Shown here: in pieces, positions 10,363 through 19,406 of the stretch
Layout: every line of letters begins with the position of its first letter
Numbering within the stretch: position 1 is the first letter of the stretch
Assembly (NCBI GenBank): GCA_963842155.1
Contig: CAWJFP010000016.1
Location: forward strand, 16,123-80,122
Source of the DNA: CAWJFP01 sp963842155
GTDB taxonomy: Bacteria > Pseudomonadota > Alphaproteobacteria > JACZXZ01
Length of the DNA: 64,000 nt
Direction of reading: 5' to 3'
The notes under the pieces: model-generated
What the model was told of the DNA's origin: nothing
Databases searched by the model: none
What the model saw: only the letters and a program-made list of their open reading frames with translations
Made by a program: the position numbers and the translations under genes

Positions 10363-12317
10363 TGGCCAACAACGCCCGCATCCGCCCGGTGAGCGCTGCG
10401 GCTGCCAATCCGCCGGGTGCCGTGTCCGACGCCGCCGCGCCGTTTGCCGCCAAGGCCGAGCCCATCAGCCTCGTCGTCGTGGGCCATGTCGATCACGGCA
10501 AATCGACGCTCGTGGGGCGCCTGCTGCACGAGACGGGAACCTTGCCCGAGGGCAAGATCGAGGCCGTCGAGGCCATGTGCCGCCGGCGCGGCATGCCGTT
10601 CGAATGGGCCTTCGTCACCGACGCCTTCCAGGCCGAGCGCGACCAGCTCATCACCATCGACGTAAGCCATATCCGCCTCAAGACGCCCGCGCGCGACTAT
10701 ATGCTGCTCGACGCGCCCGGCCATCGCGAGTTTCTCAAGAACATGGTGACGGGCGCCGCCTCGGCCGACGGCGCCATCCTCATCATCGACGCCGCCGAGG
10801 GCATTCGCGAGCAGTCGCGCCGGCACGGCTTCCTTCTCTCGCTCCTCGGCATCCGCCAGATCCTCGTCGTCGTCAACAAGATGGACCTGGTGGGATACGA
10901 TGCGAGCCGCTTCGCCGCCATCGATGCCGAGTTCAAGAGCTATCTCGCCAATCTCGGGCTCGCGCCGACGCGCGTCGTGCCGGTGGCGGCGCGCGCGGGC
11001 GTGAACCTCTCGCGCCGCGGCGACGAAATGGGCTGGTATGACGGCCCGACCCTTCTGCAGGCGCTGGAGGGGTTGCGGCCGCAGCCCTCGCTCGGCGATC
11101 TGCCCCTCCGGCTGCCGGTGCAGGACGTCTATCGCTTCGACGAGCGGCGCATCATCGCCGGCCGCATCGAGACCGGCCATATCAGGGTGGGCGACAGGCT
11201 GCTCTTCTCGCCCTCCAACAAGACGGCCGTGGTCAAGACCATCGAGGCCTGGCACGCGCCGGGGCCGATTCACGAGGCCCATGCCGGGCAGTCGACCGGC
11301 ATCACGCTCGAGGAGCAGATCTTCATCGAGCGCGGCGAGGTCATCAGCCATGCCGAGCGGCCGCCGATCGAGACCAACGTGTTCCGCGCGCGGCTTTTCT
11401 GGCTCGGCGACCATCCGCTCAGGCTCGGCGAGCGCTATCTGCTCAAGCTCCACACCATGGCGGCGCCCGTCGAGGTGCAGTCGATCGAGCGCGTGATCGA
11501 TCCCGCCGACCTATCGACGGCCGAGGCCGCCCAGGTCGAGCGGCACGGCATCGCGGAGGTGGTGCTGCGCACGCGCGCCCTCCTGGCGCTCGACCCCTAT
11601 GCGGAGAATCCGCGCACCGGCCGCTTCGTGCTCGTCGAGGATCATCTTCCCGTGGGCGGCGGCGTGATCAGCATGGAGGGCTATCCCGACCAGCGCGAGC
11701 TCGTCGCCGTGCGCTCGACCAATCTGACCGCGGTCGCGCATCGGGTGAGCAACGAGCTGCGCGAGAACCGCGCCGGCCATCGCGGCGGCGTGCTGTGGCT
11801 CACCGGTCTTTCGGGTGCCGGCAAATCCACCCTCGCCATGGAGGTCGAGCAGCGTCTCTTCGCCAAGGGCTACAACGTCTATGTGCTCGACGGCGACAAT
11901 GTGCGGCGCGGCCTCAACAGCAATCTCGGCTTCTCGGCCGACGACCGCGCCGAGAACATCCGCCGCGTGGGCGAGCTCGCGGCGCTCTTCGCCGACGCGG
12001 GCTTTATCGTCATCACGGCCTTCATCTCGCCCTACCGCAGCGACCGCGAGCGGGCGCGCGCCGCCGCTCCCGGACGCTTCCACGAGGTCTACGTCAAGGC
12101 CGACCTCGCGGTCTGCGAGCGGCGCGATCCGAAGGGCCTCTACCGCCGCGCGCGCGCGGGCGAGATCAAGGAGTTCACCGGCGTTTCCGCGCCCTACGAC
12201 CCGCCCGACGCGCCCGAGCTCGTGGTCGACACCAACAGCCAAGCGGCCAGCGACTGCGCGGCCGAGATCGTGGCCTATATCGAGAAGAGCTTCCTGCTCG
12301 ACCCGCGAGGCAAGTGA
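10362..12317 (+). CDS. cysNC: Bifunctional sulfate adenylyltransferase subunit 1 / adenylylsulfate kinase
   Basis: 651 residues, a CysN-CysC fusion. The N-terminal part is an EF-Tu-like GTPase that drives APS synthesis: G1 GHVDHGKS at 41-48, DAPGHREF (G3) and NKMD (G4), then two beta-barrel domains. The C-terminal part is APS kinase, which makes PAPS, with P-loop GLSGAGKS at ~482-489 and FISPYRSDRE. ATG at 10362 is preferred over the GTG at 10359. The next gene starts inside its stop (GTGA), so the operon continues. Confidence 0.96.
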   Translation: MANNARIRPVSAAAANPPGAVSDAAAPFAAKAEPISLVVVGHVDHGKSTLVGRLLHETGTLPEGKIEAVEAMCRRRGMPFEWAFVTDAFQAERDQLITIDVSHIRLKTPARDYMLLDAPGHREFLKNMVTGAASADGAILIIDAAEGIREQSRRHGFLLSLLGIRQILVVVNKMDLVGYDASRFAAIDAEFKSYLANLGLAPTRVVPVAARAGVNLSRRGDEMGWYDGPTLLQALEGLRPQPSLGDLPLRLPVQDVYRFDERRIIAGRIETGHIRVGDRLLFSPSNKTAVVKTIEAWHAPGPIHEAHAGQSTGITLEEQIFIERGEVISHAERPPIETNVFRARLFWLGDHPLRLGERYLLKLHTMAAPVEVQSIERVIDPADLSTAEAAQVERHGIAEVVLRTRALLALDPYAENPRTGRFVLVEDHLPVGGGVISMEGYPDQRELVAVRSTNLTAVAHRVSNELRENRAGHRGGVLWLTGLSGAGKSTLAMEVEQRLFAKGYNVYVLDGDNVRRGLNSNLGFSADDRAENIRRVGELAALFADAGFIVITAFISPYRSDRERARAAAPGRFHEVYVKADLAVCERRDPKGLYRRARAGEIKEFTGVSAPYDPPDAPELVVDTNSQAASDCAAEIVAYIEKSFLLDPRGK

Positions 12318-13018
12318 GCGCCGTGAACCCGGCGCCCTCGCAAGCGTCGGTCGATGTGCGCGCCAATCTGGCGCGGGTCAAGTCGATGGTCGGGCGCGCG
12401 GCTGAGGCGGTTGGACGCTCGCCCCGCGCCATCACCCTCGTCGCCGTCGGCAAGACCCATCCGGCGGCGCGCATCCGCCCCGCGCTCGAGGCGGGCCACC
12501 GCGTCTTCGGCGAGAACCGCGTGCAGGAGGCCAAGGCGAAGTGGCCGGCCCTCAAGGCGGAGTTCTCGGACCTCGAGCTGCATCTCATCGGGCCGCTGCA
12601 GACCAACAAGGTGCGCGAGGCGGTGGCGCTCTTCGACGTCATCCATACGCTCGACCGCGGCAAGCTCGCCGTGGCGCTCGCGCGCGAGATGGCCGCGCAG
12701 GGCCGCCGGCCCGCCTGCCTCGTGGAGGTCAATATCGGCGCCGAGCCGCAGAAGGCGGGGCTCGCGCCCGACGACGTCGAGCCCTTCGTCGCCGCCTGCC
12801 GCGAGGACTACAAGCTGCCCATCGTCGGGCTCATGTGCATCCCGCCGCTGGGCGCGCCGCCCGAGCCCTTCTTCGGTCGCCTCGCGGCACTGGCGCACCG
12901 CCTGGGCCTGCCCTTCATCAGCATGGGCATGAGCGAGGATTTCGAGCTCGCGATCCGCTGCGGCGCCACGCATGTCCGCGTGGGAACCGCGATCTTCGGC
13001 CCGCGCGAGTCGCCGTGA
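12314..13018 (+). CDS. YggS/PLPBP-family pyridoxal phosphate homeostasis protein
   Basis: 234 residues, usual family length. It is an alanine-racemase-like TIM barrel carrying PLP on the lysine of LVAVGKTH (residue ~47). Conserved pieces are FGENRVQEAKAKW, LHLIGPLQTNK, LVEVNIGAEPQKAG and GMSEDFELAIRCGATHVRVGTAIFG. The GTG start overlaps the cysNC stop; a second GTG nine bases later is also possible. It is a PLP buffer rather than a known catabolic enzyme, and its coupling to sulfate assimilation is noteworthy because cysteine synthesis uses PLP enzymes. Confidence 0.93.
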   Translation: MSAVNPAPSQASVDVRANLARVKSMVGRAAEAVGRSPRAITLVAVGKTHPAARIRPALEAGHRVFGENRVQEAKAKWPALKAEFSDLELHLIGPLQTNKVREAVALFDVIHTLDRGKLAVALAREMAAQGRRPACLVEVNIGAEPQKAGLAPDDVEPFVAACREDYKLPIVGLMCIPPLGAPPEPFFGRLAALAHRLGLPFISMGMSEDFELAIRCGATHVRVGTAIFGPRESP

Positions 13019-13073
13019 GGGCGCGCCGCGCGCGCGGGAGAAGCGCCGGCCTCGACGCCGCGCGGCCCGCGAC

Positions 13074-13754
13074 ATGCTGAACGCCTTCGCGCTCTCCTTC
13101 GCGCAGCTCGGCGATCCGCGCATCCGCGCCGTGCTCGTCAAGACCGCGCTCGGCACCCTGCTGATCTTTGCCCTGCTATGGATCGCGGTCGGCATCCTGC
13201 TCGTCGAGCTCGGCCCGTCGCTGCCCTGGCTCCATTGGACCGTCATCTTGCTCGGCCATCTCGCGACGGCGGTGCTCGCCTGGCTGCTCTTCCCGGGACT
13301 CTCCGGCCTGGTGGTGAGCTTCCATCTCGAGGCGGTGGCGCGCGCCGTCGAGCGGCAGCACTATCCCGAGCTCGCCCCGCCGCCGCCGCAGCGCCTCGGC
13401 GTCTTCGTCCGCGCCGGCCTGCGTTTCGCCGCCGCGAGCATCGCGCTCAATCTTTTGGCAATCCCGATCTATCTCTTCGTGCCAGGAATAAATCTGTTGT
13501 TTTTCTATGGCTTGAACGGTTATCTTCTGAGTCGGGAATATTTCGAGCTGGTCGCCCTGCGGCGGATCGCTCCGGAGGAGGCCCGGCGCATGCGCCTGGC
13601 CCATCCTTCGCGGATGCTGCTCTCGGGTGTGGCCATCGCGTTCCTGTTAACGGTGCCGGTGGTGAACCTGGTCGCCCCGGTATTCGCAACGGCCCTCATG
13701 GTTCATCTATTCCAGGACCTTGCCCGCCCATCGAACGCCGCCGGATGGGCCTAG
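13074..13754 (+). CDS. EI24/CysZ-like multipass membrane protein
   Basis: 226 residues with several hydrophobic helices (around 23-45, 55-80, 120-150, 175-205). The pattern FPGLSGLVVSFHLEAVARAVERQHYP and the late NLLFFYGLNGYLLSREYFELVALRR match the EI24 domain family that includes the sulfate permease CysZ. It follows cysD-cysNC-yggS on the same strand after 55 bases. Sulfate uptake is therefore a reasonable hypothesis, but EI24 proteins are diverse and this one has not been shown to transport sulfate. Confidence 0.75.
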   Translation: MLNAFALSFAQLGDPRIRAVLVKTALGTLLIFALLWIAVGILLVELGPSLPWLHWTVILLGHLATAVLAWLLFPGLSGLVVSFHLEAVARAVERQHYPELAPPPPQRLGVFVRAGLRFAAASIALNLLAIPIYLFVPGINLLFFYGLNGYLLSREYFELVALRRIAPEEARRMRLAHPSRMLLSGVAIAFLLTVPVVNLVAPVFATALMVHLFQDLARPSNAAGWA

Positions 13755-13803
13755 CGCCAACGAGCGGGCGGAGCGGCATGCGACGGCACAGAGGACGAGG
13801 CTG

Positions 13804-14479
13804 ATGTTCAGACGGAACAAGGACAATGAGGGCGGCAAGGGCAACGAGCCCGAGGGCGAGAGCATGGGGCAGGGCGAGGGCCCGGCGCCGTCCGTGAAGG
13901 CGTTCACCCGACCGAGCGGGGTCGATGGCATTGCCAAGCCAACTCCCGTGCGGCCCCAGCCGACCACCATAGGCTCCGCGGTGCTGCGCCCCGAAATACC
14001 GCGCCGGGGCGTGGAGATTCCGGGGGTGCCGCGCCGCGCGGAGAAGGCGGCATCGACGCTCAATCCGGACGCGAAGCGGCTGATCGTCGGCCGCGACATC
14101 GTGCTCAACGGCCAGATCACGGCCTGCGAGCGGCTGGTGGTCGAGGGCCGCGTCGAGGCGGCGCTCAATGATTGCCGCACCATCGAGGTGCTCGACGGCG
14201 GCACCTTCAAGGGCTCGGCCGAAGTCGAGAGTGCCGATCTCGGGGCGCGTCGACGGCAACCTCACGGTGCGCCAGCGGCTCCTGATCCGCAGCACGGGCC
14301 AGATCAGCGGCACGGTGCGGTACGGCCGCATCGAGATCGAGGAAGGCGGCGAGGTCAATGGCGACGTGCGCAGCCTCGGTCTCGCCAAGCTGATGCCGGA
14401 AGGCCAGCCCCAGCCCATGCCGGTCGCCAACGAAGAGCAGCGCGAGCTCATGGCACAGCACGTCGGCACCGACGCCTGA
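13804..14479 (+). CDS. Bactofilin, one frameshift
   Basis: Bactofilins are polymerising cytoskeletal proteins. The frame from ATG 13804 gives a flexible N-terminal ~90 residues, then the beta-helix core starting LIVGRDIVLNGQITACERLVVEGRVEA. At about 14235-14245 the frame shifts by one base and the core resumes in the next frame as ISGRVDGNLTVRQRLLI...GQISGTVRYGRIEIEEGGEVNGDV, ending in a short acidic tail. The two halves align end to end, so a single-base deletion, real or from sequencing, explains it. Confidence 0.85.
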
Positions 14480-14642
14480 CGAGCCGGCGGCGCAACCCGG
14501 CGCCGGGCGTTTGGCCGGCGCTGAAGACCTGCCGACAGCGTGCCGGCCGTCTGGGCGGCGCGCTCGGAGGGCTGGCGATGCCGCTGCGGCCCTTTCGCCG
14601 GCGCTGGGGGGGATTTAGCGCTCGGCCGCCGGCGCCGCCGCG

Positions 14643-14807
14643 TCAAAGATTGCTCGAGACATTATTGAAGACCTGGCCGATCTTGCTGCCCAAGGCGGAC
14701 AAGGCCATTTCCATGGCGATGGCGATGAGGGAGGCGGTGAAGCCATATTCGATGATGGTCGCACCGCGGCAATCCCATAGCAGGCAAATCATTAGCTGAC
14801 AGATCAT
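14643..14807 (-). CDS. Flp-family type IVb pilin
   Basis: 54 residues from MICQLM. The CRGATIIEYGFTASLIAIAME stretch is the Flp pilin signature: a Gly-Ala processing region, Glu5-Tyr6 equivalents (EYG) and a single hydrophobic helix, with the family ending FNNVSSNL. It would be cleaved by a TadV-type prepilin peptidase. No tad assembly genes are in the window, so this is an orphan pilin locus. An upstream in-frame ATG at 14852 would lengthen it by 15 residues. Confidence 0.85.
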   Translation of the reverse strand: MICQLMICLLWDCRGATIIEYGFTASLIAIAMEMALSALGSKIGQVFNNVSSNL

Positions 14808-15051
14808 CGTGCCCTCCCACGCAGGCGTCTCGGCCCGGAGGATGAGGGGCAAATTGCCAACTTACAGTTAACTGACAATCGTTAATTCTTTATTTCCGTC
14901 GGTTGGCGCCCATGGTGGCAGTTCCGGAAATCCGGCAAAAATCATGCGGAAACCGCCACGACTCGATTGCGTTTGCCATAAACAAGGGATAAAAACGGAA
15001 ATAACAGTGGATAAAAGCATAAATCAGGGCAGTTGGGGGACGGTAAGCGAG

Positions 15052-15552
15052 ATGAAAGTGAGAGGCACGCTGCGGCGGAGCCGCTCGCTGGCAATGCTGG
15101 CGCTAGGCGTGATGACGGTCGCGTTGGGCGGCTGCATGGCCTTAACGGCGGACGACGACAAGGCCGATGCTGGTCTGGCGACGGCGGAGAACGGCGCGAC
15201 CAGGAGCGAAGCGCTCCCGCCGGATGGTGCCGCCGGCCACTCGAAACAGCAAGGGATGGCGACGCCTGGCCGCCCGCCCGCGCTCGCCTCGCTCACCGGC
15301 CTCACCGCGCCTGCTCTGCGCGCGGCCTTAGGCGACCCCGCCCTGCGTTATCGCGACAGCGGCGCGGAGCTTTGGCAATATGCCGGCAGCGGCTGCGTGC
15401 TCCATGTCTTCCTCTATCAGGATAACGGCGCCTTCCGGGTGAGCTACGCGGAAGTCCGCGTCGACAAACCCGAGCTCGTGCACGCGCCCACCTGCGTCAG
15501 TTGGCTGCCCAACGCCTCGGCGCAGATGCTGACCCCGACTTCGGCGCACTGA
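15052..15552 (+). CDS. Small lipoprotein of unknown function
   Basis: 166 residues from ATG 15052, preceded by a purine-rich GGTAAGCGAG. A basic N-terminus (RRSRS) and hydrophobic segment end in lipobox VALGGC, predicting a lipid anchor. After a low-complexity linker, the C-terminal ~75 residues (LTGLTAPALRAALGDPALRYRDSGAELWQYAGSGC...) resemble a SmpA/OmlA-type small outer-membrane fold seen in many Rhodospirillales lipoproteins. An earlier in-frame ATG at 14944 gives an implausible leader. Function not known. Confidence 0.7.
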   Translation: MKVRGTLRRSRSLAMLALGVMTVALGGCMALTADDDKADAGLATAENGATRSEALPPDGAAGHSKQQGMATPGRPPALASLTGLTAPALRAALGDPALRYRDSGAELWQYAGSGCVLHVFLYQDNGAFRVSYAEVRVDKPELVHAPTCVSWLPNASAQMLTPTSAH

Positions 15553-15898
15553 AGGCTTCCCAGGCGACTATTTCGGCGCGATCCTGCCGCCGCCCTGTCG
15601 AGCCTAGAAATAACATGTCTCATATGTAGTTTTTTCTGAAATCAACATGTCATTTTTGTTGACTCTGCTTGCCGCGGAATTAGCTTTGTGACGGACAAGG
15701 CAGGAGGCGGGCGTCCGCGCCCGGGAAGGAAATGCCGACCCTGGACATGCTCTGGTTCGAAAGCCTGACGGTTTCGCCGCCGCGCGCGGCGAACGATGCC
15801 GGCCGCGGCCCCGCGGAGCTCTGCGGCGACGGGCCGAACGCGGCGAATATCATTGCGTTGAAGGGCGCCGTCTCGCACGGCGCGAAAGGAGAACGGCG
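15553..15898. other. Intergenic region with possible promoter, no convincing gene
   Basis: An AT-richer stretch around 15605-15665 carries two copies of aacatgtc/caacatgtc and a possible sigma-70 promoter: TTGACT at 15659-15664 with TAGCTT 16 bases downstream. It would drive the CmcJ-like gene. A 67-codon open frame at 15732 has no recognisable features and is not annotated. Confidence 0.35.
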
Positions 15899-16738
15899 AT
15901 GGACGTGCGGTGGGACGAGCAGCTCGCCCAGGTGACGGCGGGACTGAACTATCTGGCGCCGATGAAGGAGCGCTCGGTCGCCTACACATTTGAGCCGCCG
16001 CCGGGCAAGCCGCAGCGCAATGGCGAGGTCGACCGGCGCGTCGTGGCGATCCGCGACCTGCGGCCGGCGGCGACGCATCTGTCGCTGGACGAGCAGGGCT
16101 TCGCCTTCCTGCGCCGGCCCAGCGCCGTGAAGAATTTCTACGACGATGCCGAGGTGAAGGCGGTCTATTACCCGGAAGTCGAGCAGGCGATGCAGGAAGC
16201 GACCGGCGCCGCGCGCGTGATCGCCTTCGATCACAATCTGCGCAGCGGCGCGCAGACGGCGCGCAAGGAGCGCGGCATCAAGGAGCCGGTGAAACGCGCC
16301 CATAACGACTTCACCCTGGCGTCGGGGCCGCGGCGCGCGCGCGACGAGCTGGCCGCCCGAGGCGAGGACGCGGCCGCGCTCGCCAACCGCTTCGCCATCG
16401 TCAATCTCTGGCGGCCGATCGGCGGACCCGTGCTCGAATCGCCGCTCGCTGTCTGCGACGCCGCGAGCATCGCCCTCGAGGACTTCATTCCGACCGACCT
16501 CGTCTATCGCGACCGGGTGGGCGAGACCTATTCCGCCGCCTTCAATCCGCGCCATCGCTGGTTCTATGCGCCGCGCATGACGGCGGACGAGGTGCTGCTG
16601 CTCAAATGCTACGATTCCGCCGAGGACGGCCGCGCGCGCTTCACCGCCCATACGGCCTTCGACGATCCGACAAGCCCGCCCGACGCGCCGCCGCGCGAAA
16701 GCATCGAGGTCCGCACTCTGATATTGTATCCGGCATAA
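15899..16738 (+). CDS. CmcJ/NvfI-family oxidoreductase
   Basis: 279 residues. Similar to the CmcJ / AsaB / GA4-desaturase-like family of putative iron(II)/2-oxoglutarate-type enzymes. Typical pieces are the N-terminal LNYLAPMKERSVAYTFEPPPG, VKAVYYPEVEQAMQEATGAARVIAFDHNLRS, RAHNDFT, FAIVNLWRPIGGPVLESPLAVCDA and the C-terminal HTAFDDPTSPPDAPPRESIEVRTLILYP. Members occur in secondary metabolism but many bacterial copies are orphans; the substrate here cannot be deduced. A good Shine-Dalgarno (AAAGGAGAA) precedes the start. Confidence 0.85.
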   Translation: MDVRWDEQLAQVTAGLNYLAPMKERSVAYTFEPPPGKPQRNGEVDRRVVAIRDLRPAATHLSLDEQGFAFLRRPSAVKNFYDDAEVKAVYYPEVEQAMQEATGAARVIAFDHNLRSGAQTARKERGIKEPVKRAHNDFTLASGPRRARDELAARGEDAAALANRFAIVNLWRPIGGPVLESPLAVCDAASIALEDFIPTDLVYRDRVGETYSAAFNPRHRWFYAPRMTADEVLLLKCYDSAEDGRARFTAHTAFDDPTSPPDAPPRESIEVRTLILYPA

Positions 16739-16803
16739 TCTCGACTCGGGGAATGGCCGAACCACGGCGCGGCCAGACGAGGCGGAAACGAAAGGGCAGG
16801 TGG

Positions 16804-17505
16804 ATGGCGCAGCAGAGCTTCAAGACGGCGCTGATCGTGGGCGTCGGCGGCGGCCTCAGCGCCTCGCTCGCGCGCCTCCTCGCCAAGGAGGGCGTGAAGC
16901 TTGCGCTCGCCGCGCGCGATGCGGCAAAGCTCGGGCCGCTCGCCAAGGAGACCGGGGCGGCTGCTTTCGCTTGCGACGCGACGAAGCCCGAAGAGGTCGC
17001 GAGCCTCTTCGACCAGGCGGAAGGGAAGACCGGCGCGCTCGATATCGTGGTCTACAATCCGAGCGCGCGCATACGCGGACCGCTCGTCGAGCTCGACCCG
17101 GCCGAGGTCAGGCGCAGCCTCGTCGTGACGGCCTTCGGCGGCTTCCTCGTGGGCCAGCAGGCGGCGCGACATATGTTGCCGCGCAAGCGGGGCGCGATCC
17201 TTTTCACTGGCGCCTCGGCCAGCATCAAGGGCTATGCCCAGTCGGCGCCCTTCGCCATGGGCAAATTCGCCCTCCGCGGCCTCGCGCAGAGCATGGCGCG
17301 CGAGCTTAGCCCCCAGGGCATCCATGTCGCCCATGTCGTGATCGACGGCGGCATCCGCAGCGCCGCCCGCCCCGACCCCGCCAACAACCCCGACAGTCTG
17401 CTCGACCCCGACGACATCGCGCAAAGCTATCTCGACATCATCCGCCAGCCGCGCAGCGCCTGGAGTTGGGAGATCGAGGTCAGGCCCTGGGTCGAGAAGT
17501 TCTGA
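16804..17505 (+). CDS. Short-chain dehydrogenase/reductase
   Basis: 233 residues from MAQQSFKTALIVGVGGG. An NAD(P)-binding Rossmann fold with a slightly altered glycine motif (GVGGGLSASLA rather than TGxxxGIG), VYNPSARIRGP at the NAG position and a substrate/product loop at the end. The canonical YxxxK active site is not clear: the SASIKGYAQSAPFAMGKFALRG segment carries Ser, and Lys from MGK, but the catalytic Tyr position reads Phe. It may therefore be a divergent or non-classical SDR. It ends 26 bases into the convergent nth gene. Confidence 0.85.
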   Translation: MAQQSFKTALIVGVGGGLSASLARLLAKEGVKLALAARDAAKLGPLAKETGAAAFACDATKPEEVASLFDQAEGKTGALDIVVYNPSARIRGPLVELDPAEVRRSLVVTAFGGFLVGQQAARHMLPRKRGAILFTGASASIKGYAQSAPFAMGKFALRGLAQSMARELSPQGIHVAHVVIDGGIRSAARPDPANNPDSLLDPDDIAQSYLDIIRQPRSAWSWEIEVRPWVEKF

Positions 17506-18217
17506 CGCGCGGCGACGGCCGCGCCGCCGCGCGCGCCGCAGGCGGCGACGGGATTGCAGCGATATCTTCCGCGCTCAACTGTTCGGGCTTCGTCTTGGCC
17601 TTGTAGGCGCAGAGATCGCGCACCGGGCAGAGTGGGCAAAGCGGCTTGCGCGCCTTGCAGACATAGCGCCCATGCAGGATGAGCCAATGATGGGCGTTGA
17701 GGCGGTAGCGCTCGGGCACGCGGCGCATGAGCGCCGCCTCGACCTCGTGCGGCGTCTTGCCCGGCGCCAGGCCCGTGCGGTTGGCGACGCGGAAGATATG
17801 GGTGTCGACGGCGATGGTGGGCTCGCCGAAGGCCACGTTCAGCACCACGTTCGCCGTCTTGCGCCCGACGCCGGGCAGGGCTTCGAGCGCTGCGCGGTCG
17901 TGCGGCACCTCGCCGCCATGCTCGCGCACCAGGATCGCGCAGAGCGCCATGATATGCTTGGCCTTGCTGTTATAGAGCCCGATCGTCTTGATATGCTCGC
18001 GCAAGCCCGCCTCGCCCAGCGCCAGCATCTTGGCCGGGCTGTCGGCGAGCTTGAACAGCGTCTTTGTCGCCTTGTTGACGCCGGCGTCCGTCGCCTGGGC
18101 CGAAAGCACCACAGCCACCAGCAAGGTGAAGGGATTGATATGCTCGAGCTCCCCGCGCGGCCTCGGGTTCCGCTCGGCGAGGCGGCGCAAGAATTCCTCG
18201 ATCTTGGCCTTGGTCAT
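17480..18217 (-). CDS. nth: Endonuclease III
   Basis: 245 residues. A DNA glycosylase/AP lyase for oxidised pyrimidines. The helix-hairpin-helix LPGVGRKTAN carries catalytic Lys120, and the conserved Asp138 is in VDTHIFRVANR. The [4Fe-4S] ligands are Cys187, 194, 197 and 203 in the classic C-x6-C-x2-C-x5-C spacing. The C-terminal ~30 residues after the cluster are an Ala/Arg-rich extension. Next to DUF2244 on the opposite strand, a common alphaproteobacterial pairing. Confidence 0.97.
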   Translation of the reverse strand: MTKAKIEEFLRRLAERNPRPRGELEHINPFTLLVAVVLSAQATDAGVNKATKTLFKLADSPAKMLALGEAGLREHIKTIGLYNSKAKHIMALCAILVREHGGEVPHDRAALEALPGVGRKTANVVLNVAFGEPTIAVDTHIFRVANRTGLAPGKTPHEVEAALMRRVPERYRLNAHHWLILHGRYVCKARKPLCPLCPVRDLCAYKAKTKPEQLSAEDIAAIPSPPAARAAARPSPRVRTSRPRA

Positions 18218-18356
18218 GGCGCGGGGACTTTAGCGCCGCGCCCGTGCGGCCGGAAGGGCGGCGCGGCCTCCTCAATTAAGTCAAATCCGTGATCCGCCTG
18301 GATTTCCGCCGATAGTCACTTTCCCGCGGCAAAGAGAGGCTTTATGCTGGCGCGCG

Positions 18357-18902
18357 ATGGCCGAGCCGCCTGCCCCGCCCGAGCGCGCAAGCCAGCACCT
18401 CCTCTTCGACGCGGTGCTGACGCCCCATCGCAGCCTGAGCATCGCGGGCTTCACCATCCTCATGTCGCTCATCGCGGGGATCAGCTTCGTCTCCGGCGCC
18501 TTCTTCGCGCTCCACGGCGCCTGGCCGGTCTCGGGCTTCGTCGGGCTCGATGTGCTGCTGCTCTATCTGGCCTTCAAGGCGAGCTACCGCTCGGCCCGCC
18601 TCTACGAGACCCTGCAGCTGAGCGAGGACTGGCTCGTGGTGGAGCGCGTCGGTCCCGGCGGGCGCCGCGCGCGCTGGAGCTTCCAACCCTATTGGCTGCG
18701 CGTCTCGATGGACGATCCGCCCGAGCATGACAGCCAGCTCGTCCTCGCCTCCCATGGCCGCTCGCTCGTGGTCGGCGCCTTCCTCACGCCGGGCGAGCGC
18801 CTCGAGGTGGCGAACGCGCTTCTCGATGCGCTGCGTCGCGCGCGCACGCCGGAATTCCTCCGGCAGCGGGCAAGCGAGAGCGCCGCCTCGAGCCCGGGAT
18901 AG
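18357..18902 (+). CDS. DUF2244 family membrane protein
   Basis: 181 residues. Two adjacent hydrophobic helices (about 29-50 and 56-75) form a hairpin, followed by a cytoplasmic beta-rich domain with LSEDWLVVERVGPGGRRARWSFQPYWLRV and GRSLVVGAFLTPGERLEVANALLDAL, diagnostic for DUF2244. Function unknown; often described as an integral membrane protein neighbouring nth. Start and length fit the family. Confidence 0.88.
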   Translation: MAEPPAPPERASQHLLFDAVLTPHRSLSIAGFTILMSLIAGISFVSGAFFALHGAWPVSGFVGLDVLLLYLAFKASYRSARLYETLQLSEDWLVVERVGPGGRRARWSFQPYWLRVSMDDPPEHDSQLVLASHGRSLVVGAFLTPGERLEVANALLDALRRARTPEFLRQRASESAASSPG

Positions 18903-18946
18903 GAAGCGGCCGCGCCGCGCAAGGAAAACGGAAGATCGGAGAGAGA

Positions 18947-19366
18947 ATGATCAATCACCACGACGCGCTGATCTACATGATGGTGCTGGCCTCGGCGGCC
19001 GACCAGAACATGAGCGACGCCGAGCTGCGCACGATCGGCGAGATGGTCAGCTTCCTGCCCGTGTTCAAGGATTTCGACAATAACCGCCTGCCCGGCGTGG
19101 CGCGCGCCTGCGCCCAGCTGCTGCTCGACGAGCATGGTCTCGACAAGGCCCTCGCCACGATCAAGGAGGAGCTGCCGCCGGAATTGCGCGAGACGGCCTA
19201 TGCGCTGGCCTGCGACGTGATGGCGGCCGACGGCGGGGTGTCGCAGGAGGAGCTGCGGCTCCTCGAGCTGGTGCGCGAGCGCCTAGAGATCGACAATCTC
19301 GTCGCCGCCGCCATCGAGCGCGCGGCGCGCGCCCGCCATCTCGAGCTCACGAGCGAGGCGGGCTGA
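18947..19366 (+). CDS. TerB-like (tellurite resistance B fold) protein
   Basis: 139 residues, all-helical, with the paired acidic loops of TerB: VLASAADQNMSDAELRTIGEM and CDVMAADGGVSQEELRLLELV. These loops bind metals in characterised TerB domains. No other ter genes are nearby, so it is more likely a general stress or membrane-surface protein than a tellurite determinant. A good ribosome-binding site (GGAGAGAG) is six bases upstream. Confidence 0.85.
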   Translation: MINHHDALIYMMVLASAADQNMSDAELRTIGEMVSFLPVFKDFDNNRLPGVARACAQLLLDEHGLDKALATIKEELPPELRETAYALACDVMAADGGVSQEELRLLELVRERLEIDNLVAAAIERAARARHLELTSEAG

Positions 19367-19406
19367 GCCGCGCCCGCGCGCGCCATCGCGATCGGGGGAG
19401 GGGCCG

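Noticed and set aside
15732..15935. 67-codon frame in front of the CmcJ-like gene
   Set aside because: No homology-like features and it overlaps the following gene's ribosome-binding site.
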